A stretch of 64,000 bases of DNA from JABDMH01 sp965223025 (GCA_965223025.1 CBDCVP010000023.1:3348001-3412000); one strand, 5' to 3'; positions 54,795-63,668 are shown, counted from the first letter of the stretch. Numbers and translations: made by a program. The notes: a model not told the origin generated them from the sequence alone.

Positions 54795-54869
54795 TCGGGG
54801 TGGAGAGATTCGAACTCCCGACCCCCTGCTCCCAAAGCAGGTGCGCTAACCGGACTGCGCTACACCCCG
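54795..54869 (-). tRNA. tRNA-Pro (anticodon UGG)
   Basis: A full cloverleaf on the minus strand: acceptor CGGGGTG/CACCCCG with discriminator A, D-arm GCGC-AGTCCGGTTA-GCGC, anticodon arm CCTGC-TTTGGGA-GCAGG (anticodon TGG), variable GGGTC, T-arm GGGAG-TTCGAAT-CTCTC. CCA is not encoded (CACA follows). Its 3' half is the source of the 113-bp units that follow. A TAnnTTTG-type element lies upstream. Confidence 0.95.
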
Positions 54870-54870
54870 A

Positions 54871-54932
54871 ATGAGGATCTCGAAGTTCGAACCTCCCACC
54901 AGTGGGCTGCGCGAACCGGACTGCGATGCAAG
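54871..54932 (-). pseudogene. Degenerate tRNA (tRNA-Pro-like) just upstream of tRNA-Pro
   Basis: On the minus strand GCATCGCAGTCCGGTTCGCG copies the D-arm of the neighbouring tRNA-Pro, then GCCCACTGGTGGGA resembles an anticodon arm, and GGAGGTTCGAACTTC a T-arm with TTCGAA. The acceptor ends do not pair. It appears to be a decayed duplicate of the tRNA, located 5' of the intact one. Confidence 0.6.
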
Positions 54933-54957
54933 TCAATACCCTCTGTAAAAGGCACGG

Positions 54958-54965
54958 CAAATATA
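54958..54965 (-). promoter_or_regulatory. Putative Bacteroidota -7 promoter element for the tRNA region
   Basis: TATATTTG on the minus strand matches the TAnnTTTG consensus exactly, about 90 bases upstream of tRNA-Pro and 25 upstream of the degenerate tRNA. No good TTTG -33 element is seen at the ideal distance. Confidence 0.4.
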
Positions 54966-55242
54966 TAAAAAGTTCTCAGTGATTGGCCGGGAAACTTTTC
55001 TTCCGGACATCGCAGCTTTATTGCCCGTACGTACCGAGTAGCCTTGCCTTCATGGATAACTTACACCCTGACCGCGGACGACAAATTTGTCGTGAATCGA
55101 TATGCCACACTCCCACGATGCTAGCAAACCAAGTGCTAGGTATTTATTAGGTTAGTGGGTAGTAAATGCACTATGAGCCTTTTAGTTGAAGAAGAGTCCA
55201 ACGACGATAATGACCCCAAAAAATTGATCAAATAGTTAACAA

Positions 55243-56226
55243 ATGACATTACAACCATTTGTAGTTCCATTACTAATTTCAACAATCCTGATGGCAGTAA
55301 CACAACGCTGCCATCAAACAGACATTGAAAAATTGAGCATCGTGTATGTTAATTCATACCACAGAGGGCATCCGTCTAGCGATGAAATCATGGACGCCGT
55401 CATCGAATATTTTCCCCCAGATAGTTTTCAGTTTACCAGCTATATGATGGACACTAAAAGGAATACCGCACAGAGATTTATTGAAAACAGAGCAGCTCAG
55501 TTATTTGATTCCATATTATTGATCAAACCGGACATTGTGATCGTATCCGATGACAATGCTGTCAAATACCTGGTTCAACCCCATCTATCAAAAACGCCAG
55601 TACCTGTTGTATTCTGTGGAGTGAATTGGTCTGACCAAGATTACACCCTTCAGCCCAATCAGATCACGGGAATGCTTGAAATACTGCCTTTAAGGAAGGC
55701 ACTGTTGCTAATGAAGTCCTATTATCCATCCATGGATCAATTATTGGTGCTGACAGAAAATACGACCACGTCTCGGAAAGAAGAAATGATGTTGGATACA
55801 CTGTTCACCAACATAGGGATTAATGCGACACATGCACTGGTCGATAATTTTGAAGCATGGAAGAAATTTTACGAAGATGGAAATAAAATGTTTGATATCA
55901 TTTATATTCCCACCAACGGAGGCATCAAGAATTGGGACCATGAAGAAGCTCTGGATTTTGCCAAACAACACATGAAAGTACCTGTCATTACTTGTGAAGA
56001 TTTTATGATGCCTTTTGCTTCAGTAGGTCTCACAAAAGTTGCTAGCGAACAGGGAATATGGGCTGCACAGACTGCTCGAAAAATTCTGAGTGGCCAGAGC
56101 CCAAAGGATTTTTCCGTTGTCAGAAATCAAAAGTCGGTGCTTTGGTACAATGAGGAGCTCTCAGAGAAAATACAATTTCAACCTGACAAAGAATTTTTGA
56201 GTAAAGCGACTATCGTAAAGGAATGA
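55243..56226 (+). CDS. ABC-transporter substrate-binding-like protein (PF04392 type)
   Basis: 327 residues with an N-terminal export signal (VPLLISTILMAVTQ) and a Cys soon after (TQRCHQ), perhaps a lipoprotein. The two-lobed binding-protein pattern is visible: IVYVNSYHRGHPSSDEIM, DIVIVSDDNAVKYLVQPHL, PVVFCGVNWSD, LVLTENTTTSRKEEMML and VPVITCEDFMMPFASVGLT, as in ABC_sub_bind proteins that bind tryptophan or related small ligands. No permease or ATPase gene follows, so it may act in sensing. Its stop (ATGA) overlaps the start of the sulfatase fragment frame at 56223. Confidence 0.72.
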   Translation: MTLQPFVVPLLISTILMAVTQRCHQTDIEKLSIVYVNSYHRGHPSSDEIMDAVIEYFPPDSFQFTSYMMDTKRNTAQRFIENRAAQLFDSILLIKPDIVIVSDDNAVKYLVQPHLSKTPVPVVFCGVNWSDQDYTLQPNQITGMLEILPLRKALLLMKSYYPSMDQLLVLTENTTTSRKEEMMLDTLFTNIGINATHALVDNFEAWKKFYEDGNKMFDIIYIPTNGGIKNWDHEEALDFAKQHMKVPVITCEDFMMPFASVGLTKVASEQGIWAAQTARKILSGQSPKDFSVVRNQKSVLWYNEELSEKIQFQPDKEFLSKATIVKE

Positions 56227-56465
56227 TTTATTCGGCACAGCTCATTTCCCCTTGCATAAATATTATAAAACCTCAGCTTGCTGAAGAATCTGGTAAATGG
56301 AAACTACATCTTCATCCAACCTTGACGCTCTATGATCTGGAAAATGATCCTGGCGAAAGAAATCCCGTGAATAACCGGACACTCAAACGGAAGTTACGCG
56401 GAATGGCCGTTCTATTTCAAGAAGAAATGAGGCTCTTCGCCCGCCCTGCCGGCACAGCAAAATGA
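56223..56465 (+). pseudogene. C-terminal fragment of a sulfatase
   Basis: 80 codons. WKLHLHPTLTLYDLENDPGE and RNPVNNRTLKRKLRGMAVLFQEEM match the end of S1 sulfatases (the 'LYDLxxDPxExxN' tail), but the catalytic part is missing. The frame starts with an ATGA overlap on the preceding gene, which is probably a chance join after deletion of the main part of the gene. It stands directly before an intact sulfatase. Confidence 0.7.
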
Positions 56466-56527
56466 TCTGTCGATTCACAGGTGCTCATAAAAATAAAATC
56501 GAAAATTATCCACTTAATAGTAACCAA

Positions 56528-57994
56528 ATGAACCAAACAATCAGCAAACTCCTTTTCGTCGCATCAATAAGCTTCAGTGTTTTTACTGCTATCGCCCAAG
56601 AAACAAATCACCCCAATATTATTTTCATCCTTGCCGACGATTTTGGATATCATAGTCTCAATTGTTACGGCGCAAAAAAGAGCTTGGTTCGTACACCACA
56701 TATCGATGATATTGCGGAGCAAGGAATGATGTTTACCAATGCTTACACTGCGGCATCTATTTGTACGCCCACCAGGTACAGTTTTCTGATGGGGCGCTAT
56801 CCCTGGCGTTCTTCACTAAAATATGGAGTCTCGGGTGTAGAAAGCCCATTGTTACCGGATCCCAACCGAGCAACCATTGCTGACCTACTCAAAGATCACG
56901 GGTATAATACTGCTGCCATTGGCAAGTGGCATCTAGGCTATGGTAAAACTGGGCAACTTGAGGAGTACACCGGGACTCTGAAACCAGGGCCTTTGGATTT
57001 GGGCTTTGACTACCATTTTGGCGTACCTCAGAATCATGGCGATAAAATGGGCGTATTTATTGAGAATGATCATATCTATGGTCTTCGCAGTGATAAAATT
57101 GAAGCCTACTCCCGGACTTTTTATGGTCCTCAATACTATGGTTTTGATGCACCACAAAGAGTAAACACTCAAACGATGGAGGTGCTCACCGATAAGGCCG
57201 TTGACTGGCTATCGTTGCAAGGTAATGAGACTCCATTCTTTCTATACTTTGCCCCTGTGGCCGTGCATCATCCCATTACCCCATCCAACTACATGCGGGG
57301 CATGAGCAACTGTGGACCCTATGGTGACTTTATCCAAGACTTAGATTGGAGTGTCGGTCGAATACTTCAAACATTAGCATACAAGGGATTATTGGAAAAC
57401 TCCGTGATTATTTTCACGAGTGATAATGGTGGTGAGATACCTTCCAACAAACCCAAGGCACCGGAAATCCAGGCTGTGAATGCCGGTTTGAAAATTAATG
57501 GAGATTTACGGGGCGATAAACATACCATCTGGGAAGGGGGTACACGGGTTCCATTTATTGTTTCCTGGTCTGGAAAGGTGAAAGAAGGTTCTGTTTCTTC
57601 AGATATCATCGCTGTCATGGATGTATTTGCCACCGTGGCAGACATCACTGGTAGTGGTCTGCCAGAAGACAGAAATGTGGCTCCCGACGCTTTAAGTTTT
57701 TTCTCTTCTTTGATGGGTAAAAATAATAGACCGCCAAGGACTTCAATCGTGACATCTGACATGCACGGTATGCTGGCTCTTCGTATGGGAGAGTGGAAAT
57801 ACATCGATAATACACTCCCCAAGGAACTACCGGAGCACAGGAGGAAGCAGATTAAAACACCATTAGACCCCCAACTATACAATTTATCAAAAGATCCTGC
57901 TGAGGAGCATAATCTATATGATCAACACCCAGACAAAGTCAAGGAATTATTGGCCGAATTGAACAGGGTCCGCAATCTACCTTCAACTAGATAA
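56528..57994 (+). CDS. Secreted S1-family sulfatase
   Basis: 488 residues from the ATG at 56528, which opens a signal peptide (MNQTISKLLFVASISFSVFT, ending IAQ); the longer frame from 56462 overlaps the fragment before it. ILADDFGYHS provides the metal Asp pair (37-38), ASICTPTRYSFLMGR the formylglycine Cys79 and Arg83, GKWHLGYG and IFTSDNGGEIP the remaining site. The C-terminal tail LYNLSKDPAEEHNLYDQHPD is normal for the family. It should hydrolyse a sulfate ester in the periplasm. No formylglycine-generating enzyme is nearby. The substrate is unknown. Confidence 0.92.
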   Translation: MNQTISKLLFVASISFSVFTAIAQETNHPNIIFILADDFGYHSLNCYGAKKSLVRTPHIDDIAEQGMMFTNAYTAASICTPTRYSFLMGRYPWRSSLKYGVSGVESPLLPDPNRATIADLLKDHGYNTAAIGKWHLGYGKTGQLEEYTGTLKPGPLDLGFDYHFGVPQNHGDKMGVFIENDHIYGLRSDKIEAYSRTFYGPQYYGFDAPQRVNTQTMEVLTDKAVDWLSLQGNETPFFLYFAPVAVHHPITPSNYMRGMSNCGPYGDFIQDLDWSVGRILQTLAYKGLLENSVIIFTSDNGGEIPSNKPKAPEIQAVNAGLKINGDLRGDKHTIWEGGTRVPFIVSWSGKVKEGSVSSDIIAVMDVFATVADITGSGLPEDRNVAPDALSFFSSLMGKNNRPPRTSIVTSDMHGMLALRMGEWKYIDNTLPKELPEHRRKQIKTPLDPQLYNLSKDPAEEHNLYDQHPDKVKELLAELNRVRNLPSTR

Positions 57995-58013
57995 CAATAT
58001 GCGGTGGGTGCCA

Positions 58014-58105
58014 TCTCTATCACCATCTATTTATCCCCCCTTTCGATAGATAGGTACAAAGGAAAAACCAACTTCCCTTTTTTTGCTTTGGTATTAAGGT
58101 ATGGA
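58014..58105 (-). other. Decayed copy of the 3' end of the third sulfatase
   Basis: About 85-90 bases (from CTCTATCACCATCTATTTAT to TTTGCTTTGGT) match the end of the sulfatase gene and its downstream flank at 61872-61960, with about eight differences including frame-breaking ones. It lies at the far side of the DUF4249/TonB pair, so the pair is bracketed by the two copies. Confidence 0.8.
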
Positions 58106-58179
58106 ATAATAATCCAATCGAAATACGCGTTGCAGAGTCATTCGGAGCTGTTGAAAATGCAAAGGCCTGTTGATCGCAT

Positions 58180-59031
58180 TTAATATAACACAAAAGTCGT
58201 ATCGAATACAGATATTGGCGCAACATAACCAATGCCGATACTACTGTTTGAGATCGGTGGTGGAGGCTCACGAAAGGCTTGATCAAGATCCCTTAGTTCA
58301 GAGAGTTCTCTTAGATACTGACCAAAAGTGCTTTCAATGCAAACAATTTCCACCTCCAATTGTGTGGGTATTTCTCTCCTGCCGAAATGACTTTCAAAAT
58401 TCATGTGCATTTTTCCATCGGATGAACATGCTGTGCTAAAAATAATTTGGTTACTACTAGAATAATTGTTGGCCTGGCAAATATCGTATAATTGCGTGTT
58501 GTCGAGATCGGTCCAAATAGGCTGCAGGTCTCCCGTAAATCTGAACCAATACCAGTACTCTTCTAAACGCATACCTTCCATTTGCAAAGCAAACCTAAGT
58601 GCACCCTCTTGCAGTCTTGAGCTGTCTAGTGATAGAGAAATGAAAGCCGGAATTTCGGGTATGATCAAGTCTCGGATGACTATATTTTCATAATCTGGAA
58701 CCGTAGCGTACAGTTCATATACTTCCGATTTCCGTAGGTGAACAGCCGGATTAGTATATCGGCCAGGATCCTCTTCCAACGCAAAGATCGTGTCATCTTC
58801 GGCTGTCAATAAAAAGATTTCTGCATTTGAAATAACAGCAGATATGGTATCGGTATTGATAGGACTCAGGGTTTTAGTCAGCAATAGATCCAAACCATAC
58901 TTTTCACTCATATACCCATTCAGCACTGGTTTAGCTTGGAAGTCGTCGAACTCGGAAAGTGGGTACTCCCGAGTACATGCGACAAGTACTGAGCCCAAAC
59001 AAAGAAAAAGTAAATATCTGCAGCTAGTCAT
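58180..59031 (-). CDS. DUF4249-family lipoprotein
   Basis: 283 residues from the ATG at 59031 (two residues inside the open frame). The signal ends with LVACTREYPL, a lipobox with Cys. The body has typical DUF4249 elements: KPVLNGYMSEK, LLLTKTLSPIN, VISNAEIFLLT and RKSEVYELYATVPD. DUF4249 proteins are exported partners of TonB receptors in Bacteroidota, coded next to them, probably as surface lipoproteins that bind the same ligand. Here the TonB receptor gene lies directly upstream in the same direction, its stop 7 bases before this start. Confidence 0.87.
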   Translation of the reverse strand: MTSCRYLLFLCLGSVLVACTREYPLSEFDDFQAKPVLNGYMSEKYGLDLLLTKTLSPINTDTISAVISNAEIFLLTAEDDTIFALEEDPGRYTNPAVHLRKSEVYELYATVPDYENIVIRDLIIPEIPAFISLSLDSSRLQEGALRFALQMEGMRLEEYWYWFRFTGDLQPIWTDLDNTQLYDICQANNYSSSNQIIFSTACSSDGKMHMNFESHFGRREIPTQLEVEIVCIESTFGQYLRELSELRDLDQAFREPPPPISNSSIGIGYVAPISVFDTTFVLY

Positions 59032-59037
59032 ACCCAA

Positions 59038-61398
59038 TCAGAATTTTTTACCAAAAGAAAAATTAGGCACGAACCGGAAGAATGCAGCTCCGACCTTGCG
59101 CACCTGCGGTATATAGGTATACTCAATATCTCCAAAATCTACCCTTCGGTATCCACCATCTAGTTCTATCTTGACTGGATTGAAGTGAAGAAGCAGGTTA
59201 TAAACACCCACTGACCAAAAGACTTTTTTTAATTTTCTGGATTCATAGTCACGTCTTAATTGCAAGTCCCACCGCCAGTAGTTGGGCGATTCTGCATTTA
59301 ATCTTTCTGGGAAATATGGCTGGATCCCTCGTACTAATCCGAGTGCATAGCCTTCTGCTAAGGTGATAGGATGGCCAGTTGAAAAAGTGAAGTAGCTCCC
59401 TAGGTGAAAATGACGGGTTAGTCTGAATTTAGACAGAAAGTCGATGCTGACCAATCTATCGTATCTGGATCTAAACCATGAGCCGCTGTTGAACGCATGA
59501 TACTTCCGATCTGACCTAGCGACGGTGACCGACAGCGAAGCATCGAAGGCTTTTTGCTTGGTTTCAAGAAACACTTCCAAGCCATATGTCTGACCTTTTC
59601 CGTGAGTGACTATCTTGTCAATGTAGTCTTGTTGGGCATCAAAAGTAAATCTGACTCCCTGGCGATAATCAATGAGATTCTCCAACCGTCTATAGTAGAA
59701 TCCTGCTTTCATAGTCCAGCTCCTCTTAACCCCGAATGTTCGGCCAAGATCGAGACTTAGATTGGTAGAAGAACTTACCGGTGCTCTTGCATCACTACCG
59801 ACCCAAAGATAGTTGGGTAGGCCGATGACGTAAGATGACAATAGGTGCAAAGGCTGAGATAGTCTGCTGATAGACCAATCCATAATAAACGAATTTTGGG
59901 ATTCATACGATATCGACAATCTTGGCTCCAGTTTTATTTCACTATTTCCAGATCGGAAATAGGCGGACGTACGTAATCCCAGACTAAAGCTCATCTGATT
60001 ATGCCTAAATGATGCAGATCCATAGGGCATTAGCATCAATATGTGTGTCAAGGATGCATGTCTAGTGATTAAATTCGTACCCGCCCCGAAGTCCTCAATT
60101 TGTACATTATTTGGTCGAACGTTGAACAGACCCAGATCTATCCCGGCACTAACAATCACATCCTTAAAAAGGTATTCCTCTCGGTGTTTCAATCCCACTT
60201 CCTGAAGAATCGATTTGTCTATTCCTGATCTGAGGGGAGCTTTATCGATGGACGATGTGTACCTGTCTACATTGCGAAAGTTTGTGAAGTATAGGACACT
60301 CTTGAAAAAATGACCAGACCTTCGGCAACCTGTGTATTTGGTAGCAGCGCTAAAATGTCCATAGTGTCTAGTGCGCTTGGTCACCTCCTCATTGCTACCT
60401 CGATCATTATCTCTATACCATTCCGGAATCCGGTCCTGTCCCGTGTAGACACTTAATGATAATTTACGCTCTTTGGGTAGGGCAAAAGTGAATTTGGTAT
60501 TTAGATCATACATGTTATAGGTTACGAAATTCGGTATCTTACCTGCATTGAATAAAATGCTAAGTGGCCAGGTCAAAACCGAAAGATTTGCAATACGAGA
60601 GCCTACGAAATAAGAGGATTCTCCTTTAGATATGGGCCCTTCAAAGTGGAGAGCATTTGATAGAAGTCCAATATTATAGCTTCCTCTTTTTTCATATCTA
60701 CTCCCTTCGAGTGTCGTCATGTCAACAATCGAACTTATCCTGGTGCCAAATCGAGCTGGGATTCCACCTTTGAAAAGTGAAACTGATTTGAGCGCCGCTG
60801 GATTAATGGTTGACATGTAACCAAGAAGGTGATCTGTATTGTAAAGCGGAACATCATCCAGGAGATACAGATTCTGATCGGGCGTGCCACCGCGAACATG
60901 CAGGCCAGCAGAGCCTTCTCTGCCACTACTGATACCTGGAAAGGCAATCAGCGCTTTAATAGGATCCGCTTCTCCAAGGAGCATCGGTTGATCTTTGACA
61001 TCGGTCCCTGACAATCTTACAATGGATAGTTCATGAGCTGCCATGGGCCCCGTATGAGAAACTTGAAGTTCAGGTAGCAAATACTCTACCTCACTCATCA
61101 TAACCGACAGATTGCCCGCATTGAGGGCAGGTATAGTCATCACTTCATCTTCATATCCGATTCGTGTAAATCGGACAGGTTTACCAACAGTATCTGCATG
61201 GAAGCAAAATCTACCCTCATTATTACTCGTGGCTAGTACGGAAGTACCATTGTCCATAATAATGTGTACCCCGGTGAGAACTTCCCCGGAACTCCTATCG
61301 GAAACAGTCCCACAAACAATGGTGCTTTGAGCATTTCCCAAGTCATAATTTATGCCCAAGAGTAGTAGTGTAAGTCGGAAAATCCATTCAAACTTCAT
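59038..61398 (-). CDS. TonB-dependent receptor with carboxypeptidase-like domain
   Basis: 786 residues from the ATG at 61398 (signal ending LGNAQ). Residues ~25-105 form the carboxypeptidase-regulatory-like domain (VCGTVSDRSSGEVLTGVHII). The plug follows with GLHVRGGTPDQNLYLLDDVP and FKGGIPARFGTRISSIVDMT, then the beta-barrel ending NFSFGKKF, with terminal Phe. It is the partner of the DUF4249 lipoprotein. It should import a nutrient, perhaps a peptide or glycan fragment; the substrate is unknown. Sulfatase genes stand at both sides, but the duplication at 58014 suggests that this pair came in later. Confidence 0.9.
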   Translation of the reverse strand: MKFEWIFRLTLLLLGINYDLGNAQSTIVCGTVSDRSSGEVLTGVHIIMDNGTSVLATSNNEGRFCFHADTVGKPVRFTRIGYEDEVMTIPALNAGNLSVMMSEVEYLLPELQVSHTGPMAAHELSIVRLSGTDVKDQPMLLGEADPIKALIAFPGISSGREGSAGLHVRGGTPDQNLYLLDDVPLYNTDHLLGYMSTINPAALKSVSLFKGGIPARFGTRISSIVDMTTLEGSRYEKRGSYNIGLLSNALHFEGPISKGESSYFVGSRIANLSVLTWPLSILFNAGKIPNFVTYNMYDLNTKFTFALPKERKLSLSVYTGQDRIPEWYRDNDRGSNEEVTKRTRHYGHFSAATKYTGCRRSGHFFKSVLYFTNFRNVDRYTSSIDKAPLRSGIDKSILQEVGLKHREEYLFKDVIVSAGIDLGLFNVRPNNVQIEDFGAGTNLITRHASLTHILMLMPYGSASFRHNQMSFSLGLRTSAYFRSGNSEIKLEPRLSISYESQNSFIMDWSISRLSQPLHLLSSYVIGLPNYLWVGSDARAPVSSSTNLSLDLGRTFGVKRSWTMKAGFYYRRLENLIDYRQGVRFTFDAQQDYIDKIVTHGKGQTYGLEVFLETKQKAFDASLSVTVARSDRKYHAFNSGSWFRSRYDRLVSIDFLSKFRLTRHFHLGSYFTFSTGHPITLAEGYALGLVRGIQPYFPERLNAESPNYWRWDLQLRRDYESRKLKKVFWSVGVYNLLLHFNPVKIELDGGYRRVDFGDIEYTYIPQVRKVGAAFFRFVPNFSFGKKF

Positions 61399-61880
61399 AG
61401 CCATTCTTTGCAATCTGCTCCACTAGACACGTAGACCGAATGAAAGTACATAACCCACGTCAACCTCTCATTAGCTTAGAGTGATACAACTTCTCAGAGT
61501 TTTACCAAACTCGTACTGAAGTAACATAGTGTTATTGCGATGCAAGGAAACTGCCATTGGCTTTCACTCGATCATAGTATTCAACTCAAAAAAATAAACG
61601 AAATTGTGTTGTCAAGAGAAAATATACTGGCCCTCCCACACTTAACTTTGCTTGTGCCCAATCCAGTAAAGCCCTGATAATCTAGATGCTAAAGCACTTT
61701 CGTTTACGAATAAAGTCTCAGTATGGATACAAGATCTTTTGATCACATTAGCATTCTTGTCAGACTGTCGAAGGACCACGATTTCCTTGGGATGAAAATT
61801 GAGTTGGGTTGGGTTGTGCTACGCTTTTGAGGGAATCATATAACACGTCAAAAGATATAGAAGATTATCTCTATCACCAT
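61399..61880. other. Gap without genes
   Basis: About 480 bases. No reading frame, RNA or clear repeat; it should contain the promoter of the TonB-receptor operon. The last bases belong to the sulfatase 3' flank that is duplicated at 58014. Confidence 0.4.
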
Positions 61881-63668
61881 CTATTTATCCGCCCTTTCCA
61901 CAGATAGGTACAAAGGAAAAACAAACTTCCCTTTTTTGCTTTGGTAGTAAGGTTCGACTCGGTAATTGCCTGCACTAATTGCTAAGCCCTCGAATGTCCA
62001 TTCACTGGTGTATTGCTCTCTATCCTGTATATAATTGTACGGATACATTTTCAAACACATTTTTCCAGGTGCTTGGACTACATCCATAAAATGAAAGGCG
62101 ATATTATAAATGCCATCCTCAGCGATTGTCACATCCCAGTAATTCAGCACATGGTCCCTGTTCCAGGCAACGGGTGTGCCCTTGGCATCATTTCGATTGA
62201 GTAGAACAGGGTTTTCATTTGGTGTGCCGATAAGGGCCGGAAAGTTTTTTCGGCTATTTTCTTCTGAAACAATCTCGTCGTACCACGCATCCATTTCCTT
62301 TTTCAATGCTATGGCAGTTCTTGTGTTCGATGTTAAGACATTATTCATCTCTCGTGGGTCCTTATTAATGTTGAACAATTCAAAACCTTCAATCGTACTT
62401 TCAGGTCCAGTATTACCCACCAGTTTATATTCTCCTTTTAAAGCAGCAAAATTCCTATACTTCTGTAAGAATCCTCTTCCCCATTCGAAAAATAAAGTCC
62501 TGTGATCAAATGCTGAACTATTTGCAGTTTCAGAAGAAAGAAAACTCAAACCATCAATCTTGTGATTTACCTTTTCCAGACCGCACAAATCGAGGATCGA
62601 AGGCAGCAAGTCAATGTGGGCAATCCGTGTGTCAAGTTTTTCCTTTTTCAAGAATCTTGTTGGATAGTGAATCATACATGGCACGCGGACTCCTCCCCCA
62701 TACACATGTGATTTTCGTCCCCTAAGTCCGATCTTAAATCGGTTCTGTTGTGGACCGTTGTCGGTAAGGAAAATGATGCTCGTTTGATCGTAAATATCTT
62801 CATCCTTCAAAGTCTGAACCAGCCTACCTACATTATCATCAATATTAGTAACCATGCCGTACACTCTTCTGGCGGCCTCCATCTCGTCAGGTGTCATCTT
62901 TTGTACAGCCTCATCGAAAACCGCAAAAGAATCGACATCAAATTCGAGATCTGCATACATATCGTAATACGCTTTGGGAAGCTGCAGGGGCGTATGTGGG
63001 GCATTAAACGACAAATAAGCAAAAAATGGTGTCTCCCCCGGATTCCTCGCTTCTTGCCGAACAAATTCAATCAATCCATCTGTAAACACATCAGAACAAT
63101 ATCCGCTGGTCTCCACTGGATTCCCATTGCTAAACAGCACCGGATCGAAATACGAGCTATCGCGAGCAAAAAAGTTGAGTGCATCACCAGGTTGCCCTAT
63201 GCCTCCGCCACGATGCACAAGTGAGATCTCAAATCCCTGATCCATCGGACGGTAAGGATGATTATCGCCCAAATGCCACTTACCAAAAATGCCAGTCCGG
63301 TAACCGTTGTCCCTTAAAACTTCTGCCAAAGTAATTTCCTCGCTGCTCATAATGGCACCACCATTATAAGTGTCGTAAACACCCGTTCGTTCTGAATACC
63401 TGCCTGTCATCAAGCTGGCTCTTGTGGGAGCGCACACCGGGGATACATAAAAGTTTGTCAGATTCAAACTGTGTGCTGCTAGTGAGTCTAGATGTGGGGT
63501 TTTTACATAAGGATTACCCATAAAACCAAAATCCCCAATTCCCTGATCATCGGTCATTACCATGATGATGTTGGGCTTGGTGGTCGCCATCCCTGGACCG
63601 GCACTACGCGTCCATGACGAACAAACCACCACAATGGTCGCCGCCAAAAGGATTAAATAATTTTTCAT
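61881..63668 (-). CDS. Secreted S1-family sulfatase with extra C-terminal beta domain
   Basis: 595 residues from the ATG at 63668 (the frame is open to 63686). Signal peptide MKNYLILLAATIVVVCSSWT. Sulfatase motifs: MVMTDDQGIGD (40-41), SPVCAPTRASLMTGR with formylglycine Cys79 and Arg83, GKWHLGDNHPY and FLTDNGPQQN. The final ~115 residues (from NRNDAKGTPVAWNRDH) are a beta-rich addition (WDVTIAEDGIYNIAFHF, YRVEPYYQSKKGKFVF) that may bind carbohydrate. It should act on a sulfated glycan in the periplasm. A decayed copy of its end lies at 58014. Confidence 0.92.
   Translation of the reverse strand: MKNYLILLAATIVVVCSSWTRSAGPGMATTKPNIIMVMTDDQGIGDFGFMGNPYVKTPHLDSLAAHSLNLTNFYVSPVCAPTRASLMTGRYSERTGVYDTYNGGAIMSSEEITLAEVLRDNGYRTGIFGKWHLGDNHPYRPMDQGFEISLVHRGGGIGQPGDALNFFARDSSYFDPVLFSNGNPVETSGYCSDVFTDGLIEFVRQEARNPGETPFFAYLSFNAPHTPLQLPKAYYDMYADLEFDVDSFAVFDEAVQKMTPDEMEAARRVYGMVTNIDDNVGRLVQTLKDEDIYDQTSIIFLTDNGPQQNRFKIGLRGRKSHVYGGGVRVPCMIHYPTRFLKKEKLDTRIAHIDLLPSILDLCGLEKVNHKIDGLSFLSSETANSSAFDHRTLFFEWGRGFLQKYRNFAALKGEYKLVGNTGPESTIEGFELFNINKDPREMNNVLTSNTRTAIALKKEMDAWYDEIVSEENSRKNFPALIGTPNENPVLLNRNDAKGTPVAWNRDHVLNYWDVTIAEDGIYNIAFHFMDVVQAPGKMCLKMYPYNYIQDREQYTSEWTFEGLAISAGNYRVEPYYQSKKGKFVFPLYLSVERADK

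Noticed and set aside
51929..54960. More than twenty overlapping open frames of 60-99 codons in the 113-bp array
   Set aside because: They arise because the repeated tRNA/GIY-YIG sequence is open in one frame, and the peptide (for example LAGGSGVRIS) is simply translated tRNA sequence. They are not genes.
4849..63668. Formylglycine-generating enzyme for the three sulfatases
   Set aside because: I looked for FGE-type motifs in all frames next to the sulfatases, including the partial frame at the right edge, and found nothing convincing. It is presumably coded elsewhere.
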